64,000 nucleotides of DNA from Clostridia bacterium (GTDB lineage Bacteria; Bacillota; Clostridia; Christensenellales; Aristaeellaceae), in assembly GCA_017521565.1 (NCBI GenBank), contig JAFXCE010000005.1, positions 20,839-84,838 of the forward strand. Direction: 5' to 3'. Below, piece after piece: positions 33,011-41,221 of the stretch (its first letter is position 1; every line of letters starts with the position of its first letter). Under the pieces are notes generated by a model that was not told the DNA's origin, did no database searches, and worked only from the letters and a program-made list of their open reading frames with translations. The position numbers and the translations under genes are program-made.

Positions 33011-33740
33011 GTGTCTCGCCGCGCGCCTGCTGCCGGTATGCGCTGGGCGTCTTGCCCATCACGCGCCGGAAAAGCCGGGTGAAGTAATTGACGTCCTGTA
33101 TGCCGCAGCGCTGGGCGATGGTCTGGATCTGAAGCTGCGTCGTATTGAGAAGAAATACGGCATGCTCCATCCGGGCGCGGGCGACATGGTCGGACAGCGT
33201 CGCCCCCGTCTCCCGGCGGAAGAGCGCGGAAAGGTAGCTGGCGTTTACCCCCAGCGCCTCCGCATGCGCGGCGAGGGAGAGATCTGCAGTCAGATCGCTG
33301 TCAATACGCAGAATGACCCTTCGGACCAGCGGCGAATAATTCTTCATGGCGTAGTTGCGTACGAGCAGACAGTACTTGTGGTTCATTTCCGTCATGAGGC
33401 GCTGTCCCTCCTCCATGGAGGATATGGCTTCAATCCGATGGCCGAAGGAGGAGGAGAGCCGGTCGATATAGAACGGATGCACGCCGCCCTGCTGAACGGC
33501 CTTGCGCGCGAGGGTGTTGAGCACGATGAGATAGTTTTTGTAGTTGCGCAAGGGCACCGCAGCGCGCTGCTCCACGGTGTCGTTGGTAAAAGCGCTTAAA
33601 ATGGCGGCTGCCTGCGCGGTATGTCCGTGGGCAATCTCATGGATCAGCTGCGCCTCCACCTCATAGCGTTCCTCGATTTCGCGCAGTTCCTGCTGGTCAT
33701 GGGCGCCGGCGTAAAAGCTCACCATATTGTGCCTGTTCAT
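32982..33740 (-). CDS. AraC-family transcription regulator
   Basis: A 252-aa regulator. The C-terminal 100 residues are an AraC double helix-turn-helix (A-L-G-V-N-A-S-Y-L-S-x-L-F-R-R-E-T-G, then C-G-I-Q-D-V-N-Y-F-T-R-L-F-R-R). The N-terminal part is not a recognisable cupin; it may sense a ligand. ATG 33740 has AGAAGGG in front. The 3' end overlaps GPH-1 by 29 bp. It is divergent from GPH-2/GH2, and the roughly 200-bp gap between them contains an inverted repeat: it probably controls that operon. Confidence 0.88.
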   Translation of the reverse strand: MNRHNMVSFYAGAHDQQELREIEERYEVEAQLIHEIAHGHTAQAAAILSAFTNDTVEQRAAVPLRNYKNYLIVLNTLARKAVQQGGVHPFYIDRLSSSFGHRIEAISSMEEGQRLMTEMNHKYCLLVRNYAMKNYSPLVRRVILRIDSDLTADLSLAAHAEALGVNASYLSALFRRETGATLSDHVARARMEHAVFLLNTTQLQIQTIAQRCGIQDVNYFTRLFRRVMGKTPSAYRQQARGETPIPPEHAAP

Positions 33741-33795
33741 GATCGCCCTTCTTTCCTTCTTCAATAAAATAATCATAACATATTTTGCGTAAATT

Positions 33796-33869
33796 CACAA
33801 TAAAAACAAAAATTGTGCGATTAAGCATAAAAATACTTCTCACGTTTTTTTAACGAACTCCTTTATAAT
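33796..33869 (+). promoter_or_regulatory. Putative AraC-controlled promoter of the GPH-2/GH2 operon
   Basis: TATAAT (33864-33869) has no recognisable -35, which is typical of activator-dependent promoters. Upstream is a CACAAT/ATTGTG inverted repeat (33796-33801, 33812-33817) that could bind the divergent AraC protein. Confidence 0.5.
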
Positions 33870-33942
33870 AGAATCATAATCCCGGAATAGAGGCGCTTGG
33901 GCCTCTCCGGTACAAATGACGCGCTGAAAGGAAAGGTATAGT

Positions 33943-35340
33943 ATGGCTCAGAAGAAAAATGTCCGTCCCTTCGGTATGAGGGACAATCTGGCGTACGCCG
34001 CCGGCGACTTTGGCTGCAACATGAGCTTTGCGCTCAAGGGCACCATGGCGATTTTCTGGACTCAGTTCATGGGTATGGACCTGTGGTATTCCCTGCTGCT
34101 GGTGATTGTGCAGGTGTGGGATGCGATTAACGATCCGCTGATCGGTTCCATGATTGACGCGGACAAGCATCAGTATAAGCGCAACAAGTTCCTGCAGTAT
34201 ATCTGGGCGGGCTCCATCGGCCTGATCGTGGGCGGCGCGTGCTGCTTCCTGCCGTTCCCGAATGCGCCGGTCTGGGCGAAGTTCATCCTCTTTATCGCGG
34301 GCTACGTGATCTGGGATGCCTTCTATACCGTGGCGAACGTGCCGTACGGCTCCCTGCTGGGCCTGATTTCCGATAACCCCGGCGACCGTGCCTCCCTGTC
34401 TGCGTGGCGCTCCGTCGGCTCCCTGGTGGGCAACATGGCCCCGATGGTCATCCTGCCGATGATCATCTATGACGCCGAGAACAATCTGATCGGTGAGCGC
34501 GTGTTCTTTGCGGCGCTGCTGATGGGCTTCCTGGGCTTCCTGTGCTTCCAGTTCATGATCAAGAACACCGAGATCCGCGTGGAGAGCGACGTGACCCTGA
34601 ACGAGGAAGCGCCGAAGTTCAATGTCATGGAGGCCATGGGCAACTTCCTGAAGAACCGTCCGGCCGTCGGCGCGACGCTGGCCGCGATGGGCATGTTCCT
34701 GGGCCAGCAGGGCGCTGCCACTGCTGTGACCGTCATGTTCCAGAGCTACTTCCACAATGCGCAGATCTCCGGTCTGGTGTCCATGTTTGCGATGATCCCG
34801 ATCATCCTCTTCACCCCGCTCGCCCGCAAGATGGTTGTCAAGTTCGGCAAGCAGGAGCTGGCCACCGTCGGCGCGATCTGCTCCATGATCGCCTGTGCGC
34901 TGATGCTGGTGCTGCCCATCACCCCGGACGGCAAGGGCATCGTGATCTATATCGTCTGCCAGCTGATCAACTCTCTGGGTCTGGGCATCTATTCCACCGT
35001 TTCCTGGGCGATGATGGGCGATGCCATCGACTACAACGAGTGGAAGACCGGCAAGCGCGAGGAAGGCACCGTGTATGCGCTGCATTCCTTCTTCCGCAAG
35101 CTGGCGCAGGGCGTGGGCCCGGCGCTTGCGCTGGTCATCATGACCGCCCTGGGCTATATGGGCACGCTGGGCGCGAATCAGTCTCCGGAGACTGCGCTGA
35201 ACATGCGCTATCTCGTCGCCGTGCTCTATCTGGTCAGCGCTGTGATGCAGTTCATCGGCCTGAGCCTGATCTATAACCTGAACAAGAAGAACCTGACCAA
35301 GATGACCGAGGAACTCAAGGCTCGCCGCGCCAAGGCCTGA
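33943..35340 (+). CDS. GPH-family sugar:cation symporter 2
   Basis: A 465-aa symporter with D-N-L-A-Y-A-A-G-D-F-G-C-N and A-I-N-D-P-L-I-G-S. GGAAAGGT stands before the ATG. It is followed after 110 bp by the GH2 gene and has an upstream AraC regulator. This linkage, a GPH symporter with a GH2 enzyme, is the usual glucuronide/galactoside uptake-and-cleavage pair, so its substrate is probably the GH2 substrate. Confidence 0.9.
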   Translation: MAQKKNVRPFGMRDNLAYAAGDFGCNMSFALKGTMAIFWTQFMGMDLWYSLLLVIVQVWDAINDPLIGSMIDADKHQYKRNKFLQYIWAGSIGLIVGGACCFLPFPNAPVWAKFILFIAGYVIWDAFYTVANVPYGSLLGLISDNPGDRASLSAWRSVGSLVGNMAPMVILPMIIYDAENNLIGERVFFAALLMGFLGFLCFQFMIKNTEIRVESDVTLNEEAPKFNVMEAMGNFLKNRPAVGATLAAMGMFLGQQGAATAVTVMFQSYFHNAQISGLVSMFAMIPIILFTPLARKMVVKFGKQELATVGAICSMIACALMLVLPITPDGKGIVIYIVCQLINSLGLGIYSTVSWAMMGDAIDYNEWKTGKREEGTVYALHSFFRKLAQGVGPALALVIMTALGYMGTLGANQSPETALNMRYLVAVLYLVSAVMQFIGLSLIYNLNKKNLTKMTEELKARRAKA

Positions 35341-35450
35341 GGCTGACCGGAGCAGATTCTGCTGTGATTTTGGCCGGAAACGGGTTATAATAGGACAGAA
35401 AGACTGCTTACGCTTAAGAAAGCGATGTTGTTTGAAAGGATGAAATCATC

Positions 35451-37700
35451 ATGAGACAGATTGTCAGCCTCAACCGCAAGTGGGCCTTTGTGATGGCGCC
35501 GGAAGGCGTGCCGTCTGCGATGCCGGCCCCGGCGTATTTTGTGAATGTTCCGCACAGCTGGAACGCGATCGACGGCCAGGACGGCGCGGGCGATTACTAT
35601 CGCGGCACCTGCGCCTATGTGAAGAATCTTTCCTTTGAGGATCTGCCGGAGGGTGAGAAGCTCTTCATCGAGATTCAGGGCGCGAACTCCTCCGCCGATC
35701 TCTATGTCGGCGGCAAGCACGTCGCCCATCACGACGGCGGCTATTCTACCTGGCGCGCGGATGTGACCGAGCTGGTCAGCCGCACGGCGGACACCCTGAT
35801 CGTCGTCATGGTCGACAACAGCGCCAACGATCATGTTTATCCGCAGATGGCGGACTTCACCTTCTACGGCGGCCTGTACCGTGACGTGAACCTCATTGGC
35901 GTTCCGGCTTCCCACTTCGATCTGGAGTACTACGGCGCGCCGGGCATCGCGGTCACCCCGATCGTGGACGGCAAGAACGCGAGCGTCAAGACCGAGGTCT
36001 ATGTCAAGAATGTTAAGGAAGGCCAGACCCTTCGCTATACCATCAAGATGCCGTGCGGCTGCATCGTCGCTAAGGCGGAAAAGCCGGCGTCTGAAACCGC
36101 CTTTGACGCGGTGATCGAGGATGTGCATCTGTGGCATGGCCGCAAGGATCCGTACCTGTACACCGCCATCGTTGAGCTTGTCGAGGATGGCAAGGTGCTT
36201 GATACCGTGACGACCCGCTTCGGCTGCCGTACGTTTGCGATCGATTCCGAGCGCGGCTTCATCCTCAATGGACAGGAGTATCCGCTGCGCGGCGTTTCCC
36301 GCCATCAGGACCGCTGGGGCGTGGGCAATGCGCTCACCCATGAGCACCATAAGGAGGATATGGAGCTGATCCACGAGGTCGGCGCGACCACCATCCGCCT
36401 TGCGCATTATCAGCATGACCAGTATTTCTACGATCTGTGCGACGAGTACGGCATGGTCATCTGGGCCGAGATTCCGTATATCTCCCAGCACCTGCCGAAT
36501 GGCCGCGAGAACACCATTTCTCAGATGAAGGAACTGATTCTGCAGAACTATAACCATCCGTCCATCGTCGTCTGGGGTCTCTCCAACGAGATCACCATGA
36601 AGGGCGAAAAGGATCCGGATCTGCTGGAGAATCATCGCATCCTCAATAATCTGTGCCACGAGATGGACAAGACCCGCCTGACCACCATGGCGATCGTGTC
36701 CATGTGCCCGATGGACGCTGAGTACATTCAGATTCCGGACACCGTCTCCTGGAACCACTACTTCGGCTGGTACGGCGGCGACACGAGCATGAACGGCCCG
36801 TGGTTTGACAAGTTCCATGCGATGTATCCGGATATCCCGGTGGGCTGCTCCGAGTACGGCTGTGAGGCGCTGAACTGGCATACCTCCAAGCCTACGCAGG
36901 GCGACTATACCGAGGAGTATCAGGCGTATTACCATGAGGAACTCATTCGCCAGCTCTTCACCCGCAAGTATATGTGGGCGACCCATGTGTGGAATATGTT
37001 CGACTTCGGCGCGGATAACCGCGCGGAGGGCGGCGAGAACGGCCAGAACCACAAGGGTCTGGTGACGTTTGACCGCAAGTACAAGAAGGACTCCTTCTAT
37101 GCCTACAAGGCATGGCTGAGCGATGATCCGTTTGTTCATCTGTGCGGCAAGCGCTATGTGGACCGCGTCGAGGATGTGACGAAGGTCACCGTCTACTCCA
37201 ACCAGCCGGAGGTTGAGCTGTTCGCCAATGGCAAGAGCCTGGGCAAGAAAACCGCCGAGGATCACTTCTTCTACTTTGACGTCCCGAATGCGGGCAAGAC
37301 CCGTCTGGAGGCTGTCGCGGGCGATCTCAAGGACGAGAGCGTGATCAACAAGGTCGAGACCCCGAACGAGGCCTATCGCCTGCGTGAGAAGGGCGCGATC
37401 CTCAACTGGTTTGACATCACCGAGGTTGAGGGATATTTCTCCCTGAACGATAAGCTCAGCGATATCATGGCCAATCCGCAGGGCCAGCAGCTCTTTGCCG
37501 GCATGATGAAGCAGATGATGTCTAGCGGCGGCAAGGAGTCCATGATGGGCGCGGGCTTTGAGATGACCCCGGCCCTCATGCAGATGATGGGCGGCTTCAC
37601 CGTCGTTCGCCTGATGAGCCTGATGGGCGCGGCGAACGTGAAGGTGACCAAGGAACAGCTCCTGGGCCTCAACGCGATGCTCAACCAGATCAAGAAGTAA
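35451..37700 (+). CDS. GH2 beta-glycosidase, possible beta-glucuronidase
   Basis: A 749-aa GH2 enzyme with N-terminal sandwich (W-N-A-I-D-G-Q-D at residues 38-45), Ig-like domain, then TIM barrel. The acid/base Glu380 is in N-E-I and the nucleophile Glu468 is in C-S-E-Y-G. After the barrel comes N-H-K-G (Asn533, Lys535), the N-x-K pattern used to mark beta-glucuronidases; some GH2 beta-galactosidases have N-D-K-G, so this is not decisive. The C-terminal 110 residues are a Met-rich helical region I do not recognise. No signal peptide: cytoplasmic. GAAAGGATG stands before the ATG; a TATAAT at 35386 with a weak -35 may add a second promoter. Confidence 0.9.
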   Translation: MRQIVSLNRKWAFVMAPEGVPSAMPAPAYFVNVPHSWNAIDGQDGAGDYYRGTCAYVKNLSFEDLPEGEKLFIEIQGANSSADLYVGGKHVAHHDGGYSTWRADVTELVSRTADTLIVVMVDNSANDHVYPQMADFTFYGGLYRDVNLIGVPASHFDLEYYGAPGIAVTPIVDGKNASVKTEVYVKNVKEGQTLRYTIKMPCGCIVAKAEKPASETAFDAVIEDVHLWHGRKDPYLYTAIVELVEDGKVLDTVTTRFGCRTFAIDSERGFILNGQEYPLRGVSRHQDRWGVGNALTHEHHKEDMELIHEVGATTIRLAHYQHDQYFYDLCDEYGMVIWAEIPYISQHLPNGRENTISQMKELILQNYNHPSIVVWGLSNEITMKGEKDPDLLENHRILNNLCHEMDKTRLTTMAIVSMCPMDAEYIQIPDTVSWNHYFGWYGGDTSMNGPWFDKFHAMYPDIPVGCSEYGCEALNWHTSKPTQGDYTEEYQAYYHEELIRQLFTRKYMWATHVWNMFDFGADNRAEGGENGQNHKGLVTFDRKYKKDSFYAYKAWLSDDPFVHLCGKRYVDRVEDVTKVTVYSNQPEVELFANGKSLGKKTAEDHFFYFDVPNAGKTRLEAVAGDLKDESVINKVETPNEAYRLREKGAILNWFDITEVEGYFSLNDKLSDIMANPQGQQLFAGMMKQMMSSGGKESMMGAGFEMTPALMQMMGGFTVVRLMSLMGAANVKVTKEQLLGLNAMLNQIKK

Positions 37701-37710
37701 AAGAGAATGC

Positions 37711-37750
37711 GCAGCCCCTCCCCCTGATGGGGAGGGGCTGCTGCGTATTT
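37711..37750 (+). terminator. Terminator after the GH2 gene
   Basis: A perfect 13-bp GC-rich stem (37711-37723 with 37729-37741), T-poor tail. Confidence 0.65.
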
Positions 37751-37803
37751 GGGATCTTTTGATGCGTAAGGAATCTTATAACCGCCGCGAAGCGAAGGAG
37801 GGA

Positions 37804-37851
37804 GTTTGAGGGATGAAATCCCTCAAGCAGGTTTGGGCGGCAGCCCAACGT
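37804..37851. repeat. Two-hairpin dispersed repeat, copy 2
   Basis: The second copy of the 48-bp unit seen at 8689-8736, in the same orientation, 44 of 48 bases identical. Both hairpins are conserved. It lies in a long non-coding gap rich in further short inverted repeats. Confidence 0.8.
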
Positions 37852-38321
37852 AACCCAATCGCGAAGCGAAAGTACCCGGGAATCGGAGAGGAGCCGAAGG
37901 CGACAATTACGATTCTGATACACTTCGATAGAATATCTGTATGGATTCCAACAGGCAGCGCGCTGCGCTGGGCCCAGAAGGATGAGGGGGGAATACTCGG
38001 CTTCCTCCGGGGAACTCGCATAGTCGCGATGTACCATCGCTCCTTGCGATTCCCGACGTTCCGCCTGCCTGTTTCGCCCACTGGGCGCGGCAGGCTTCAG
38101 TCCCCTACATCCTTCTGGACTCCCATACCCCCTCCGAAACGCCTGAGAGGTATAAGTGCCTTAATGAATCTAAGATTCATTCTTAATGCACGCGTGCGAC
38201 TTTGTCGCAACTGTGCTTTTGCGCCTTGAAAACCGGGGCTGTATAAGAACTTTTCTTCGCTTGGATTGATGCTTTTTCGCAAGCGGGATTTTGATTCCTT
38301 ACTGAACAATAGCTCCCTTTT
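37852..38321. other. Long non-coding stretch with short inverted repeats
   Basis: About 470 bp without a supportable gene. Short frames here (for example 37813-38229 plus, 37776-38081 minus) have no ribosome site or codon pattern. It holds several hairpins (GAATCTAAGATTC at 38164-38176, TGCGACTTTGTCGCA at 38196-38210) and no clear T-run terminator until 38322. It is likely made of decayed repeat elements. Confidence 0.5.
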
Positions 38322-38361
38322 GTAAAATAAAAATCTGCCGGACGTATCATCCGGCAGATTT
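38322..38361 (-). terminator. Terminator of serA
   Basis: An 11-bp perfect stem (38331-38341 with 38351-38361); on the minus strand it exits into TTATTTTAC. Confidence 0.85.
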
Positions 38362-38374
38362 CATTTTGTATCTT

Positions 38375-39553
38375 TTATACGCCCAGCAGGCGAACGCGCT
38401 TCATGCCCGGGATTTCATTAACCTTGTCGCACAGCGCATCCTGAGCGCGGGTCGGGATTTCGTCCATATCCACAACGGACACAGCCATCGCGCCGCGGGA
38501 GCGGTTCACGAGGTCGGAGATATTCAGCCCAAAGCCAGCAACGGCGGAGGTGATGGAGCCCAGCACGTTCGGGACGTTCTCATGGATGCACAGAAGGCGC
38601 GGCTTGGAAACCGGCGCGACGTCGATGGCTGGCAGGTTCACGCTGTTGCGGATGATGCCGGATTCAAGGAAATCACGGGTCTGCGCGGCGGCCATCACAG
38701 CGCAGTTCTCTTCGCTCTCCGGGGTGGAGGCGCCCAGATGCGGAATCGCGATCACGCCCTCCAGACCGATCAGCGCGTCGCTCGGGAAATCGGTCACGTA
38801 GCATGCCACGCGGCCGTCGCCCAGCGCGTCGACCAAAGCAGCGTCATCCACCAGACCGCCGCGCGCGAAATTCATGATGCGCACGCCCTTGCGGCAGATG
38901 GAAAGGCTGCGGGTGCCGACCATGGCGCGGGTCTTGTCGTTGAGCGGCACATGCAGGGTGATGAAATCGCAGGTGGAGAACAGCGCATCCAGAGAATTCT
39001 CGCGCTTGACCTGACGGGAGAGCTTCCACGCATGCTCGACGGAGATCATCGGGTCATAGCCCACGACGTTCATGCCCAGATGCACGGCGGCGTTGGCGAC
39101 GAGCACGCCGATCGCACCCAGACCCACGACGCCCAGCGTCTTGCCGCGCAGCTCCGGGCCGACGAAGGCCTTCTTGCCCTTTTCGACGGCCTTTTCAACC
39201 GCTGCGCCCTGGCCCTTCAGCGTGCGCGTCCACTCAATACCGCCCACGATGTTGCGGCAGGAGAGCAGCATGCCCGCCAGCACCATCTCGGCGACGGCGT
39301 TGGCGTTCGCGCCCGGCGTGTTGAACACGCAGATACCCTTCTCGCTGCAGGCGTCGACGGGGATGTTGTTGTAGCCCGCGCCGGCGCGCGCGATACACAG
39401 CACGCTGTCGTCAATCGGCGTGTCGTGCATGGACGCGGAACGCACCAGCACAGCCTGCGGCTTGGCGATGTCGTCAGAAACCTTATACTTCTCATCAAGC
39501 TGGGTGTAGATCGCAGAGGAAATCGCATTCAGCGTCTTAATCTTATATTCCAT
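38375..39553 (-). CDS. serA: D-3-phosphoglycerate dehydrogenase
   Basis: First step of serine synthesis. A 392-aa protein: substrate domain, NAD domain with G-L-G-A-I-G, a catalytic pair suggested by the R-G-G-L-V-D-D block and the I-P-H-L-G-A-S-T-P-E-S-E-E-N block, and a C-terminal ACT domain (I-H-E-N-V-P-N-V-L-G-S-I) that would bind serine as feedback inhibitor. GAGAAGG stands before the ATG. It follows serC (same strand) by 96 bp. The gap has no terminator, so the two are probably one transcript. Confidence 0.95.
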   Translation of the reverse strand: MEYKIKTLNAISSAIYTQLDEKYKVSDDIAKPQAVLVRSASMHDTPIDDSVLCIARAGAGYNNIPVDACSEKGICVFNTPGANANAVAEMVLAGMLLSCRNIVGGIEWTRTLKGQGAAVEKAVEKGKKAFVGPELRGKTLGVVGLGAIGVLVANAAVHLGMNVVGYDPMISVEHAWKLSRQVKRENSLDALFSTCDFITLHVPLNDKTRAMVGTRSLSICRKGVRIMNFARGGLVDDAALVDALGDGRVACYVTDFPSDALIGLEGVIAIPHLGASTPESEENCAVMAAAQTRDFLESGIIRNSVNLPAIDVAPVSKPRLLCIHENVPNVLGSITSAVAGFGLNISDLVNRSRGAMAVSVVDMDEIPTRAQDALCDKVNEIPGMKRVRLLGV

Positions 39554-39649
39554 GGAAGATGACCTTCTCTCTTTTTGACAGATTTAAAGTAGTTTTCGAG
39601 CGCCTTCTGCGCGAAGAAAACGGGTTAAAGCCGGCGCGAAGCGCAAGCA

Positions 39650-40723
39650 TCAGCGGCCATTGGCCGCCTCGAATTCCTTCATGAATTCGACCAGCGCCTT
39701 TACGCCTTCAATCGGCATGGCGTTGTAGATGCTCGCGCGCATGCCGCCGACGATGCGGTGGCCCTTGAGGTTCACAAGGCCCTTGGCGGCCGCTTCCTTG
39801 ACGAATGCCGCGTCCAGATCGGCGTCGCCGGTGACGAAGGTCACGTTCATGCGGCTGCGGTCCTTGGCCTTGGCCGTGCCCTTGAAGAGCTTGGAATTAT
39901 CCAGGAAGTCGTAGAGCATGCCGGCCTTTTCGATGTTGATCTTTTCCATCGCGCTGACGCCGCCCTGCTTCTTGATCCATTCAAACGTCAGGCCCGCCAC
40001 ATAGATGCCAAAGCAGTTCGGGGTGTTGAGCATGCTGTCCGCGTCAGCCATCTTCTGGAGGCTCATGACCTTCGGCGTGCAGGCGGCCTCATTGCCCAGC
40101 AGATCCTCACGCACGACGACGATGGTCACGCCCGCAGGCGCAACGTTCTTCTGCGCGCCGGCGTCGATCAGGCCGAACTTGCTGACGTCGTAGACTTCGG
40201 AAAGGATGTTGGAGGACATATCCGCAACCAGCGGGATATCGCCCGTCTCCGGCACGTGATCGTAACGCGTGCCGTAGATGGTGTTGTTGGTGGTGATGTG
40301 GACGTACTTGGCGTCCGGGGAGAGGGTGTACTCGGGGATATAGGTATAGTTGTCATCGCGGGAGGAACCGGCAACGACGACCTCGCCGTATTTCTTCGCC
40401 TCTACCAGCGCGTTGTGCGCAAAGTTGCCGGAGTCGATGTAGTCGGCCTTGCCGCCCTGCATGAGGTTCAGCGGCACGGTGGCGAACATGGCGGTCGCGC
40501 CGCCCTGCAGGAAGAGCACCTTGTAGCCCTCGGGAATGCCCATCACGTCCTTGAAATCGGCAACCGTCTTGTTGAAGATTTCAAGGTACATTTTAGATCG
40601 ATGACTCATCTCCATGACGGACATGCCAGTACTGCCATAGCACAGCAGGTCCTTCTGTACCTTTTCGAGCACTTCAGTGGCGAGCATGGACGGGCCGGGC
40701 GCGAAATTGTAGACACGGTTCAT
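39650..40723 (-). CDS. serC: Phosphoserine aminotransferase
   Basis: Second step of serine synthesis, PLP-dependent. A 357-aa protein starting M-N-R-V-Y-N-F-A-P-G-P, the family's usual opening; the ATG at 40741 in the same frame is not used, since GAGGAGG lies just before 40723. The PLP lysine is in the G-A-Q-K-N-V block. The C-terminal H-R-I-V-G-G-M-R-A-S-I-Y-N-A is typical. It runs before serA. A promoter lies at 40802-40830. Confidence 0.96.
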   Translation of the reverse strand: MNRVYNFAPGPSMLATEVLEKVQKDLLCYGSTGMSVMEMSHRSKMYLEIFNKTVADFKDVMGIPEGYKVLFLQGGATAMFATVPLNLMQGGKADYIDSGNFAHNALVEAKKYGEVVVAGSSRDDNYTYIPEYTLSPDAKYVHITTNNTIYGTRYDHVPETGDIPLVADMSSNILSEVYDVSKFGLIDAGAQKNVAPAGVTIVVVREDLLGNEAACTPKVMSLQKMADADSMLNTPNCFGIYVAGLTFEWIKKQGGVSAMEKINIEKAGMLYDFLDNSKLFKGTAKAKDRSRMNVTFVTGDADLDAAFVKEAAAKGLVNLKGHRIVGGMRASIYNAMPIEGVKALVEFMKEFEAANGR

Positions 40724-40801
40724 AGAAATAAGCCTCCTCAAATGTTGCCGAACTTGCAGGATAATCTGCTGAAAATATCATTTTCGGCGTGTTGTTGTCA
40801 C

Positions 40802-40830
40802 ATTTTAACACAAAAACGAATGGAATGCAA
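40802..40830 (-). promoter_or_regulatory. Promoter of serC-serA
   Basis: Minus strand TTGCAT (40825-40830), 17 bp, TAAAAT (40802-40807). Confidence 0.6.
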
Positions 40831-40919
40831 TGCCGGAAACAAAATTACGTCGATATTTTGTCATATATCTGTAAATTGGGAACGCGCCCGGGCGCGCGGG
40901 TGCTAAAGGCAAATCCCAC

Positions 40920-40949
40920 TTGACGAACCTCCGGTGCGCGTGATATCAT
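40920..40949 (+). promoter_or_regulatory. Promoter of the fhs leader
   Basis: TTGACG (40920-40925), 18 bp, TATCAT (40944-40949) with TG extension (TGA before the -10). The transcript would begin near 40956 and carry a 265-nt leader with the riboswitch. Confidence 0.75.
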
Positions 40950-41069
40950 TTATCCATATGGGAAAAGCATTTTTTGTGCTGTCCCCATGGAGCAGAAATC
41001 CTTGCGGCGAGCGCGGGATATCGTGATGATGGATCGTGATTCGCAAATGGGTGCAGGCACAGCCTGCAG

Positions 41070-41153
41070 CGGCATGACTGACGGAAGTGGGACGACCCAC
41101 AGGAAGTGCCGCGGCGCGCAGTTGTGCGCTTGATGCCGACCGTCTGGGCGCAC
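41070..41153 (+). promoter_or_regulatory. ZTP (pfl) riboswitch upstream of fhs
   Basis: Elements match the pfl motif: a 5' CATGACTGACGG, a GTGGG/CCCAC hairpin (41087-41091, 41096-41100), a variable stem and the 3' core CCGTCTGGGC (41140-41149). The motif binds ZTP/ZMP, the alarmone of purine folate shortage, and its best-known targets include fhs. The terminator that follows overlaps the core, a classic ligand-dependent antitermination switch: ZTP binding would raise fhs expression. Confidence 0.88.
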
Positions 41154-41176
41154 TGAGTACATCGGTGCGCCTTTTT
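41147..41176 (+). terminator. Riboswitch-controlled terminator
   Basis: GGCGCAC/GTGCGCC stem (41147-41153, 41165-41171) then CTTTTTA. Its 5' arm shares the last bases of the ZTP core, so folding of one excludes the other. Confidence 0.88.
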
Positions 41177-41221
41177 ATATGGAAAGACGCTGCCGAAAAT
41201 GACACAAGGAGGAAAAGAGTT

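Noticed and set aside
37813..38229. 138-aa ORF in the repeat-rich gap
   Set aside because: Begins inside the 48-bp repeat, has no ribosome site and crosses inverted repeats.
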